Shown here: positions 10,428 through 16,739 of the stretch, piece by piece
Position numbering within the stretch: the first letter of the stretch is position 1
Layout: the number at the start of each line of letters is the position of its first letter
Assembly (NCBI RefSeq): GCF_003259435.1
Contig: NZ_QLMA01000001.1
Location: 620,001 to 684,000 of the forward strand
Source: Chitinophaga dinghuensis
Lineage (GTDB): Bacteria; Bacteroidota; Bacteroidia; Chitinophagales; Chitinophagaceae
Direction of reading: 5' to 3'
Length of the DNA stretch: 64,000 bases
Made by a program: the position numbers and the translations under genes
The notes under the pieces: model-generated
Told to the model about the DNA's origin: nothing
What the model saw: the letters and a program-made list of their open reading frames with translations, nothing else
Databases searched by the model: none

Positions 10428-11378
10428 ATGAGATTTAGTATTCATTCAATACAGGAAGCAGGCTTTGATATCTTAGCGCTGAAAGATGAGCTGGGCGCCA
10501 CAGTGGAAATCATCCCGGCACACGGCGCTCTGCTGCATGGCTTCAAGATTAAAAAAGGAGCGGAAACCCTCAATCTGATTGACAGTTACCGCGATCTGGC
10601 AGATATGCAGCAAGATTTGAAAAGCAGCTTTAAGAATGTAAAACTGAGTCCATATGCCTGTAGAATTAAAGATGCAAGGTATACCTTCAATGGAAAAGAC
10701 TATCTGCTGGAACAGACTATAGCTCCGGGAAATGCGATCCATGGCTTATTGTACGATGCGCCATTCAATGTGGTGGCACAACAGGCGGACGACAACAAAG
10801 CGACTGTAACACTGGCTTATAGCTATGAGCTGACAGATGCAGGATATCCATTTGCATATGATTGCACCGCTACTTACACCCTGTTGCCAGGAAATGAGTT
10901 GCAGGTAAGCACCAGCATCGCCAGCAGAAGTAATGAGGTAATGCCGCTAATGGATGGATGGCATCCTTACTTCACTACTGGTACGCCGGTGGATGAACTG
11001 GAACTGACTTTCGCCTCTAAGGAAATAGTGGAATTCGACGCTAAATTAATTCCAACCGGAAAGGTGCTGCCTTACACGGAGTTTACGAAAGGTAAACTGC
11101 TGGCGGGTGTGGAGCTGGATAATTCCTTCCTGCTGGACTTCGTACAGGCGCAGCCGTTAGCGGTGCTGCATGATCCGAAGAAACAAATCCGTATCAGTTT
11201 CTTCCCAGGAGAAAGTTATCCCGTATTGCAGATTTATATTCCGCCGCATCGCAACAGTATTGCCATCGAGAACCTGACCGGTGCGCCAAATGCGTTTAAT
11301 AATGGTCTGGGACTGGTACAACTGGCGCCGGGTGAAACAAAAACATTCGACACCCGTATTAAAGCAGAAGTCCTGTAA
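10428..11378 (+). CDS. galM: Aldose 1-epimerase
   Basis: Mutarotase of 316 residues that interconverts alpha and beta anomers of sugars such as xylose, galactose or glucose. Catalytic histidines are likely H105 (NAIHGLLYDAP) and H179 (GWHPYF), and the C-terminal IENLTGAPNAFNNGLGLVQLAPGE carries the catalytic Glu. No signal peptide is seen, so it should act in the cytoplasm. It follows xylA by 42 bases and is the last gene of the xylose block before a terminator, suggesting it supplies the alpha-xylopyranose anomer used by XylA. Confidence 0.9.
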   Translation: MRFSIHSIQEAGFDILALKDELGATVEIIPAHGALLHGFKIKKGAETLNLIDSYRDLADMQQDLKSSFKNVKLSPYACRIKDARYTFNGKDYLLEQTIAPGNAIHGLLYDAPFNVVAQQADDNKATVTLAYSYELTDAGYPFAYDCTATYTLLPGNELQVSTSIASRSNEVMPLMDGWHPYFTTGTPVDELELTFASKEIVEFDAKLIPTGKVLPYTEFTKGKLLAGVELDNSFLLDFVQAQPLAVLHDPKKQIRISFFPGESYPVLQIYIPPHRNSIAIENLTGAPNAFNNGLGLVQLAPGETKTFDTRIKAEVL

Positions 11379-11428
11379 AATTTAACAAATCAGATAACCG
11401 GCGCTACTGGCGCTATGGTCAATAACTG

Positions 11429-11459
11429 AAATCCTTGCGATATATCGTCGCAAGGATTT
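11429..11459 (+). terminator. Intrinsic terminator after galM
   Basis: Stem aaatccttgcga/tcgcaaggattt (12 base pairs, 7-base loop) followed by a T-run. Ends the xylose operon. Confidence 0.85.
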
Positions 11460-11578
11460 TTTACTTTAATATGCGACTAAACCCTAATATTGTATTGTTA
11501 ATTACTTGAACATAAGAAGTCCCTGAGCTGTTGAAATGAAGGAGTTGTTCGTTAGGATTTAAACTAATACAGGAAATT

Positions 11579-12295
11579 ATGAAGCAATTTGCCCGCATTT
11601 TAGCCTTATGCTGTGCATGGGGATGGTTAACCGTACAGCTCGTTCAGGCACAGGTGACGGTGACTGGGGTGGTATCTGATACGAACCGGTTGGTGTTGCC
11701 TTATGCAACTGTTACTAACCTCAAAACCGGTAAGCATTCCGTCACGGACCAGGGAGGTTTTTACCGGATTTCAGCCTCTCGTGGCGACAGGCTCACCGTT
11801 TCATTCGTGGGCTACAACTCCGATACAGTGATGGTTACTGCAGCTTCCGGCGATCAGACGATCAATATTAAAATGACGGTGACCAGTAAATTCCTGAAAG
11901 GAGTGGATATCAGTGCGAAGTATTCCCCTTATCAGTTGGATTCCATTGCCAGAAGGGAGCAGTATGGCTATCTCCTGGATCTGCCGAATCAACCGTTGGC
12001 AGGAGGAAATACCCCTCAGGGAGCAGGGATCGTATTCAGCCCGATTACCCGGTTTTCCAAAAAAGAGAAGCAGAAACGGCAGTTTAAGGAGAATTATGTG
12101 AAGATGGAGGAGGAAAAATACATTGATTCCAGGTTTACACCGATATTGGTAAATCGTGTGATTGGTTTGAGTGGAGATTCGCTGCAGCATTTCATGCGGG
12201 ATAATTATCCTACCTATGATCAGATGCGGGCAATGGATACCAATGATTTATACTACTGGATAACAGACAAGTATAAAAGCTGGATGAAGAAATAA
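11579..12295 (+). CDS. Secreted protein with carboxypeptidase-regulatory-like (CarboxypepD_reg-like) domain
   Basis: Protein of 238 residues with a signal peptide (cleavage probably after LVQAQ, residue 25). Residues about 26-100 form a beta-sandwich of the CarboxypepD_reg-like type (VTVTGVVSDTNRLVLPYATV...DQGGFYRISASRGDRLTVSFVGY), the same domain found at the N-terminus of many TonB-dependent receptors. The C-terminal 130 residues are charged and unrecognised. It stands alone between two terminators. Probably periplasmic or surface-associated; molecular role unknown. Confidence 0.75.
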   Translation: MKQFARILALCCAWGWLTVQLVQAQVTVTGVVSDTNRLVLPYATVTNLKTGKHSVTDQGGFYRISASRGDRLTVSFVGYNSDTVMVTAASGDQTINIKMTVTSKFLKGVDISAKYSPYQLDSIARREQYGYLLDLPNQPLAGGNTPQGAGIVFSPITRFSKKEKQKRQFKENYVKMEEEKYIDSRFTPILVNRVIGLSGDSLQHFMRDNYPTYDQMRAMDTNDLYYWITDKYKSWMKK

Positions 12296-12317
12296 ACCAA
12301 ACGCTTTTTTATAGTAG

Positions 12318-12346
12318 AAGGGGGCCTGCAAGAAGCTGGCTCCCTT
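12318..12346 (+). terminator. Intrinsic terminator
   Basis: Nine-base-pair stem (one G-U pair), aagggggcc with ggctccctt, followed by tcttttttcc. Ends the preceding gene. Confidence 0.75.
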
Positions 12347-12487
12347 TCTTTTTTCCTTTCTTTTGGTATGAATATCCTTGATAGGGGATAGGTCGGCAGG
12401 GGAACCATTGCTATATAAAATGGGTGTTTTGAGCTAAAAAGGCCAAGTTTTAGTCTTTTCGGTATATAAACGAACTGCACATAAGTT

Positions 12488-12516
12488 GAAAGGGCCTGCA
12501 TAGAGCAGGCCCTTTC
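12488..12516. terminator. Isolated strong hairpin, terminator-like
   Basis: Perfect 12-base-pair stem gaaagggcctgc/gcaggccctttc with a 5-base loop, followed by a T-rich tract. No ORF lies between this hairpin and the one 140 bases upstream, so it may be a backup terminator or the end of a small RNA. Confidence 0.55.
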
Positions 12517-12519
12517 TTT

Positions 12520-13050
12520 ATTTTTCATTTTCCAGTTAAAAGCAAGATTATTAGTATTGTTTAGGGAGACACGTGCACACTGGCCAAAGTTGGTACTTAA
12601 AATTTCGACGCTAAACTCCCATCATGTTTAAGGTCTGTAGGTATGGCACTTTCCGAAAGCTAATGATTTTTTTGGGTTTTTACAATTAAACCCGTGATTT
12701 TATTCTTTTTCTTCGTGCGTAATGCGGATTGCCTATGCGGCAGGATGAAAGGAGTAGCCCCTTCTTATACCTGGAATGCTTTGTACAGTATTCATTTCAC
12801 ACAGGTATTACCACTAAATACATCAACTGGTAAATCGTTCTCGGATTTTTGGAAGTAGTTGAGTATGTGGATTTCTTTTAGTGAAATATTGCAGATAATC
12901 ACTTTGCAGCTTTTGGTCATTGGCTACAAAGTAGAAAAGCTGGCATCTTGCTTAGCTGGAGTAAGCGTTCCCTTTTTACTTAATATCCCAGGTAAATAGA
13001 TTGGTACTAAGTGGTGGGTTTCTCCTAATGATGCAAAATGATAAATAGTT
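12520..13050. other. Gene-free stretch, no recognised feature
   Basis: About 530 bases without a credible ORF on either strand, a repeat or an RNA gene that I can recognise. Short frames on both strands are interrupted by stops. It could be decayed coding sequence, but no family is recognisable. Confidence 0.5.
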
Positions 13051-13052
13051 GG

Positions 13053-13071
13053 TGGCCTGCGAAGCAGGCCA
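13053..13071 (-). terminator. Hairpin after protease gene
   Basis: Perfect 8-base-pair stem tggcctgc/gcaggcca with a 3-base loop, 6 bases beyond the stop of the reverse-strand protease gene. The T-run is poor, so its strength is uncertain. Confidence 0.55.
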
Positions 13072-13076
13072 TATGA

Positions 13077-14171
13077 TTAGTTGTATACTTTAACGAGGTA
13101 TACGAATTCTTCTACTTTTTTGATTTGGTCTACGCGGCTGAGGCCATCCAGTTTGCTTTTATGGCTCCATTCTTTTTTAGGTTGTTTATCTTTTGGCATT
13201 TCATCCAGCAATCTTTTAAGATGAGCTGACTTCACTGCGAAGGCGATGCCATCTGCGGTGGTTTGTTTGCCAGTGATAATACCTACGATATCGCCTTTAG
13301 CATCCAACAGTGGACCGCCACTGTTGCCTGGATTGACAGGGATAGATACCTGGTAGGCGGTTGTATCCCCGTTGAAGCCGGTTTTAGCAGAGATATAACC
13401 TTTGCCGTAAACGATTTCATCTCTTGGGTATCCCATGGTAAATACTTCTTCACCGAGGGTAATACTCTGCGGTTTGAGTGCGTAAGGCAGTGGTTGGCCT
13501 TTAAAGGTACTGTCTGCTATTTTCAGCACAGCGAGGTCGCTGGAAATATCTTCAAAAACGCTAACCGCTTTAAATGCTTCTCCTTTGGTATTCTGTACGT
13601 ATATGGAATCGGCGCCTGCCACTACGTGTAGGTTGGTTACGATGTAACCATTACCAGATACGGCAAAACCGGTACCGCCGTAGGTGCCGGGATTGACAGG
13701 TGCTTTGTTTTTGTCCTTGATATCGTTGATAAGAGCGTTTTGAGAGCGCTGAATATTATTCAGTACGCGTCTTACGTCCTCGTATTGGGCAGTAGATTTA
13801 TTACGGCTGTTGTTCTGCAGGATAGCAATGGTAGACAGAGAGGTCACCAGGGCAATACAGGCTGCAGCAGCCAGATTGGTAATGGTACGGCGGCGTATAC
13901 GGGTACGCTTGGCAGCCTGGTTGGCTTCCATCGCCTCCATACGTAAAGCGCTCATATCCAGTTCGCCATGGATGGCATCCATCTGGGCCTGGAGTTGCTG
14001 ACGGCGGCCCATGTGGTCCAGTTCCTGTAAAAGGAGCTGGTGCTCTTCCACCTGGCGGTTAATTTGAGGATTGGTACGACGCAATTCATCAAAGGCAGCT
14101 TTCTCCTGCACTGTCATTTCCCCTTCCAGGTAACGCTCAATTTCGCTGATCAGAAACAAATCTTCTTTCAT
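13077..14171 (-). CDS. Membrane-anchored trypsin-like (S1C/HtrA-type) serine protease with anti-sigma-like N-terminus
   Basis: Protein of 364 residues in three parts. Residues 1-95 are helical, charged and cytoplasmic-looking (IERYLEGEMTVQEKAAFDEL, then a coiled-coil-like stretch), similar in layout to anti-sigma or FecR-like regions. A positive RIRRR patch precedes one membrane helix at about 98-118. Residues 160-325 form a trypsin-like domain with H182 (TNLHVV), D212 (SSDLAVLKI) and S284 (NPGNSGGPLL), so the triad is intact and should lie in the periplasm. No PDZ domain is seen. It follows the ECF sigma gene by 6 bases, so a role as its membrane partner in envelope-stress sensing is likely but inferred. 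Confidence 0.85.
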   Translation of the reverse strand: MKEDLFLISEIERYLEGEMTVQEKAAFDELRRTNPQINRQVEEHQLLLQELDHMGRRQQLQAQMDAIHGELDMSALRMEAMEANQAAKRTRIRRRTITNLAAAACIALVTSLSTIAILQNNSRNKSTAQYEDVRRVLNNIQRSQNALINDIKDKNKAPVNPGTYGGTGFAVSGNGYIVTNLHVVAGADSIYVQNTKGEAFKAVSVFEDISSDLAVLKIADSTFKGQPLPYALKPQSITLGEEVFTMGYPRDEIVYGKGYISAKTGFNGDTTAYQVSIPVNPGNSGGPLLDAKGDIVGIITGKQTTADGIAFAVKSAHLKRLLDEMPKDKQPKKEWSHKSKLDGLSRVDQIKKVEEFVYLVKVYN

Positions 14172-14177
14172 GGCTGC

Positions 14178-14753
14178 TTATAATGATGTATTGTATTTGT
14201 CGAAAAATATTTTCTTCAGTCGCATCAGACACTTATACTTCTGGGTTTTGGCGTTTTCCGAGTTGGTATACCCGAATTTCTCCGCTATTTCCTGCATGGA
14301 TTTCTTATGCAGGTAATAATCTTCCAGAATGGTCTTACATGGTTGCCCCAGGCTTCCCATGGCATGTTCCATTATCTTATATTGTTCATCTTTCGCCTCG
14401 TGTTCATCTATTACGTCCGTTGCCGGGATGATTTCTTCCAGTTCGACAGGTAAGGCATAAAGGCCGTGGTTGCTCTGTAATTTTTTCAGCCAGAGATGGC
14501 GACATACAGAATAGAGGAAGGTTTTTAACCGGCTCGTCAGTGTAAAGTCCCCACCACATACCTTCTCATATAATACGATAATGGCTTCCTGGAACACATC
14601 CTTGGCATCATCCTCAGACCCATTATGCTGTAAAATCATGCGTAAAACAACTGGAAAATTCTCTGAATAGATGATTTCCAATGATTTACCATCATTTTTT
14701 GCCAATCCCAGCAATAAATCCTTGTCTTTTCCTATGTCTTGAATATGCTTCAC
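14178..14753 (-). CDS. RNA polymerase sigma factor, ECF (sigma-70 family)
   Basis: Cytoplasmic transcription factor of 191 residues. Region 2 is seen around DDAKDVFQEAIIVLYEKV (core binding and -10 recognition) and region 4 around SLGQPCKTILEDYYLHKKSMQEIAEKFGYTNSENAKTQKYKCL (helix-turn-helix). Region 3 is absent, as in ECF factors. The start is GTG at 14753. The protease/anti-sigma-like gene follows 6 bases downstream. An inverted repeat in the shared upstream region suggests autoregulation. Target genes are unknown; the divergent lipoprotein gene is one candidate. Confidence 0.92.
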   Translation of the reverse strand: MKHIQDIGKDKDLLLGLAKNDGKSLEIIYSENFPVVLRMILQHNGSEDDAKDVFQEAIIVLYEKVCGGDFTLTSRLKTFLYSVCRHLWLKKLQSNHGLYALPVELEEIIPATDVIDEHEAKDEQYKIMEHAMGSLGQPCKTILEDYYLHKKSMQEIAEKFGYTNSENAKTQKYKCLMRLKKIFFDKYNTSL

Positions 14754-14778
14754 TCTTTAATACAGTTAAAAGGCTTTT

Positions 14779-14826
14779 GGTAACCCAAAGTACCGAAAAA
14801 AAAATTTTTTAAAACAATGGGTTACC
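14779..14826. promoter_or_regulatory. Inverted repeat ggtaaccca...tgggttacc in divergent promoter region
   Basis: Perfect 9-base inverted repeat, arms at 14779-14787 and 14818-14826, in the 133 bases between the ECF sigma gene and the divergent lipoprotein gene. Each arm reads as a GGTAACC-type element facing outward from one side. It could be a pair of ECF -35 boxes or an operator; assignment is inferred. Confidence 0.45.
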
Positions 14827-14886
14827 TTTTGGGTGATCTGGGTATAAAAGGTAAATCATTCAAAAAACATCCTAAATTATTGTACA

Positions 14887-15120
14887 ATGAAGAACGTTAT
14901 CAAATTTGGTTTCTTAGCTCTCGCTTTCGGTATTTTCGCAGTTGCTTGCGGTGGTGGTGCTTCTGAACAGAAAGCTGACTCTACTGCAACTCAAGCGACT
15001 CAAGCAATTGACTCTGCTGCAAACGCTGCTAACCAAGCAGTAGGTGCTGTTGCTGATTCAGCTAAAAAAGCTGTTGACTCCGTAGCTAAAGCTGTTGATT
15101 CTTCTGCTGCTAAACACTAA
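14887..15120 (+). CDS. Small Ala-rich lipoprotein
   Basis: Precursor of 77 residues. A signal peptide ends in the lipobox AVAC, so C21 should be lipidated. The mature 57 residues are almost only Ala, Asp, Ser, Lys, Val, Gln and Thr in a heptad-like pattern (AVADSAKKAVDSVAKAVDSS), predicting one long amphipathic helix like a short Lpp or LEA-type protein. Codons are strongly biased (many GCT, AAA, GAC), as in highly expressed genes. It is divergent from the ECF sigma factor and ends in a strong terminator. Function unknown; a structural envelope lipoprotein is plausible. Confidence 0.85.
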   Translation: MKNVIKFGFLALAFGIFAVACGGGASEQKADSTATQATQAIDSAANAANQAVGAVADSAKKAVDSVAKAVDSSAAKH

Positions 15121-15148
15121 TTTGCAACACAACGCATATTAATAAATG

Positions 15149-15173
15149 ACCGTCTCTATTCAGTAGAGACGGT
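15149..15173 (+). terminator. Intrinsic terminator after lipoprotein gene
   Basis: Ten-base-pair stem accgtctcta/tagagacggt, loop ttcag, followed by six Ts. Confidence 0.9.
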
Positions 15174-15180
15174 TTTTTAT

Positions 15181-15480
15181 TTTATAGCAGCCAGAGTCGC
15201 CAACATTTTTATCTTATTATAAAGGCCGTTCTATTTAAAGCTAATAAATGCCCCTCTACATATACTGTCTATACAACGGTTAATATTGCGCCCCAATTTC
15301 CTAAGCCCTCTTTTTCGAAATTAATACCCAACTAATCAATATAATTGATCCAACAGCTTAGCCCGCTTTCACTTATTTAAAATAATAACCCCTGATTTCA
15401 TTAATTCCACCCCTCCATTTTTTACAAGCATTAAAAAATATTCAATAAAAAGGTGTCATTTTTGAAAAAAGAAAATTTTT
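15181..15480. other. AT-rich gap, nothing recognised
   Basis: About 300 AT-rich bases between the lipoprotein terminator and the aromatic-operon promoter. No ORF, hairpin or repeat stands out. Confidence 0.5.
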
Positions 15481-15492
15481 CGGTCTTGGCTA

Positions 15493-15522
15493 TTGGAAAA
15501 TTAAAATCACGTTGTATTTTTG
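15493..15522 (+). promoter_or_regulatory. Bacteroidota-type promoter of the aromatic operon leader
   Basis: A TTG at 15493-15495, 19 bases, then TATTTTTG at 15515-15522, a full match to the TAnnTTTG -7 element. Transcription would start near 15528, about 25 bases before leader peptide 1. Confidence 0.7.
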
Positions 15523-15552
15523 TTCCATCATCGAAAAATAACAAACACGATA

Positions 15553-15612
15553 ATGAACACACAAGTGACTTTTGGTTTTTTTGGCTTTTATTATTTCTGG
15601 TACCAGGAATAG
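15553..15612 (+). CDS. Attenuator leader peptide 1 (Phe/Tyr/Trp-rich)
   Basis: Nineteen-codon ORF MNTQVTFGFFGFYYFWYQE with nine aromatic residues: five Phe, three Tyr and one Trp between positions 7 and 17. It is too short for a structural role and sits just upstream of an attenuator hairpin in front of the aromatic amino-acid operon. Ribosome stalling at these codons when charged tRNA-Phe, tRNA-Tyr or tRNA-Trp is short would leave the antiterminator arm starting at 15612 free. A ribosome reaching the TAG at 15610-15612 would cover that arm and let the terminator form. The start is ATG at 15553. Translation is inferred from pattern and context. Confidence 0.88.
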   Translation: MNTQVTFGFFGFYYFWYQE

Positions 15613-15661
15613 GGAGGTCATTTGTGTACTAAAATAAAAGATACTTAACAAAAGGCCTCCC
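15559..15661 (+). promoter_or_regulatory. Attenuator 1: pause stem and antiterminator
   Basis: Three alternative pairings can be read. Segment 1 (15559-15569, acacaagtgac) pairs with 15617-15627 (11 base pairs, one G-U), forming a pause or protector stem. Segment 2 (15612-15624, gggaggtcatttg) pairs with 15649-15661 (caaaaggcctccc; one mismatch, one G-U) as antiterminator. Segment 3 is the 5' arm of terminator 1. This is the classic four-segment layout of ribosome-mediated attenuation. Confidence 0.8.
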
Positions 15662-15682
15662 GCGAAACGGGGGGCCTTTTTT
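15650..15682 (+). terminator. Attenuator 1 intrinsic terminator
   Basis: Twelve-base-pair stem (aaaaggcctccc at 15650-15661 with 15669-15680, one G-U), loop gcgaaac, ending in six Ts. Lies 38 bases after the stop codon of leader peptide 1. Confidence 0.92.
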
Positions 15683-15702
15683 GATTTAGCAATATTCATT
15701 AT

Positions 15703-15786
15703 ATGAAAAAGCAATTCACTAGCTACTTTTTTTATTACTTCTCTTACTTCTTTTATGCGAAGAAGCCGGGGACTCGTTTGCAATAA
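15703..15786 (+). CDS. Attenuator leader peptide 2 (Phe/Tyr-rich)
   Basis: Twenty-seven-codon ORF that begins 20 bases after terminator 1. Its core SYFFYYFSYFFY (residues 7-18) holds ten of its eleven aromatics (six Phe, five Tyr in all) and there is no Trp. The last codons (PGTRLQ) overlap the 5' arm of a second antiterminator at 15769-15781. A ribosome stalled at the aromatic run would leave that arm free, while one that reaches the TAA at 15784-15786 would mask it. Together with leader 1 this forms a tandem attenuator. ATG at 15703 has no obvious Shine-Dalgarno, as is usual here. Confidence 0.87.
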   Translation: MKKQFTSYFFYYFSYFFYAKKPGTRLQ

Positions 15787-15826
15787 TCAAACTTTAAATA
15801 TCAAAGTTCTAATAGCAAAGGGTCCC
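15769..15826 (+). promoter_or_regulatory. Attenuator 2: antiterminator
   Basis: gggactcgtttgc (15769-15781) pairs with gcaaagggtccc (15815-15826): 12 base pairs with one bulged G and one G-U. The distal arm is the 5' side of terminator 2, so the two structures exclude each other. A segment-1 pause stem like that of attenuator 1 is not evident. Confidence 0.8.
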
Positions 15827-15849
15827 GTTGTCGGGGCCCTTTCTGTTTT
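15817..15849 (+). terminator. Attenuator 2 intrinsic terminator
   Basis: Eleven-base-pair stem aaagggtcccg (15817-15827) with 15832-15842 (one G-U), loop ttgt, followed by ctgtttt. It ends 54 bases before pheA. Confidence 0.9.
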
Positions 15850-15902
15850 AGGTAGCTAGTTGCTACAGCAACTAAAAATAATATTCAATCAATCACATAC
15901 AC

Positions 15903-16727
15903 ATGAAAATTGCGATACAGGGGTTTGAAGGATGTTTCCACCAGGTGGCAGCTCAATCGTATTTCGGTAAAAATATCGAAACGGAAAACTGCGCGTCTTT
16001 CGCTGAACTGGTTAGAAAAGTAAAACAACAACCTGATGTGGATGCCGGTATCATGGCCATCGAAAACTCCATCGCAGGCAGCATCCTGCCCAATTACAGC
16101 CTGATCAAAAACTCAGGATTGCACGTAATCGGAGAAATCTACCTGCAAATCAATCAACACCTGATGGTATTACCAGGCCAGACAATGGACGATATCAGAG
16201 AAGTACATTCCCATCCAATGGCATTACTTCAATGTATGGACTACCTGGAAAAATACCCTCACATCAAATTGGTTGAAACCGAAGACACCGCCCTCAGCGC
16301 TAAACACGTTCGCAGCAAAAAGTTGAAATCTACAGCAGCGATTGCCGGCAGTCTCGCAGCAGAAATATTCGAACTCGATATCATCGCTCCAAATATTCAT
16401 ACCAACAAAAATAACTATACACGTTTCCTCGCCGTTTCTAAAAAACCAGTTGAAACCGCGCCAGATGCCAATAAAGCATCCGTGTATTTTCAAACAAGCC
16501 ACGAACGCGGAAGTCTCGCCAGCGTGCTCACCAGGATAGCAGAAGCAGGTATTAACCTCTCTAAACTGCAATCCTTCCCAATCCCCGCCAAAGTATGGAA
16601 TTACTACTTTCACGCGGATATGGAATTTGATAACCTGCAGGATTTCCAACAGGCACTCAAAGAAATTGAACAACATACCGAACACCTCAAAGTATTAGGT
16701 ATCTACAAAAAAGGTAAAACGCTTTAA
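15903..16727 (+). CDS. pheA: Prephenate dehydratase
   Basis: Monofunctional enzyme of 274 residues converting prephenate to phenylpyruvate, the committed step to phenylalanine. The periplasmic-binding-like catalytic fold has AIENSIAGS (residues 52-60) and the conserved TRF motif (NYTRF, 173-175) with the essential Thr. An ACT domain follows (about 192-272; GSLASVLTRIAEAGINLSKL) for allosteric Phe binding. There is no fused chorismate mutase; that activity lies on the AroG fusion further along. It is the first structural gene after the tandem attenuator. Confidence 0.96.
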   Translation: MKIAIQGFEGCFHQVAAQSYFGKNIETENCASFAELVRKVKQQPDVDAGIMAIENSIAGSILPNYSLIKNSGLHVIGEIYLQINQHLMVLPGQTMDDIREVHSHPMALLQCMDYLEKYPHIKLVETEDTALSAKHVRSKKLKSTAAIAGSLAAEIFELDIIAPNIHTNKNNYTRFLAVSKKPVETAPDANKASVYFQTSHERGSLASVLTRIAEAGINLSKLQSFPIPAKVWNYYFHADMEFDNLQDFQQALKEIEQHTEHLKVLGIYKKGKTL

Positions 16728-16739
16728 TCAGGTCATTAT

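Noticed and set aside
12253..12528. Reverse ORF of 91 codons
   Set aside because: It spans two terminator hairpins and the end of the preceding gene, with no family resemblance.
15490..15783. Reverse ORF of 97 codons over the aromatic leader
   Set aside because: It runs antisense through both leader peptides and terminator 1; its Lys-rich sequence is the complement of Phe/Tyr codons.
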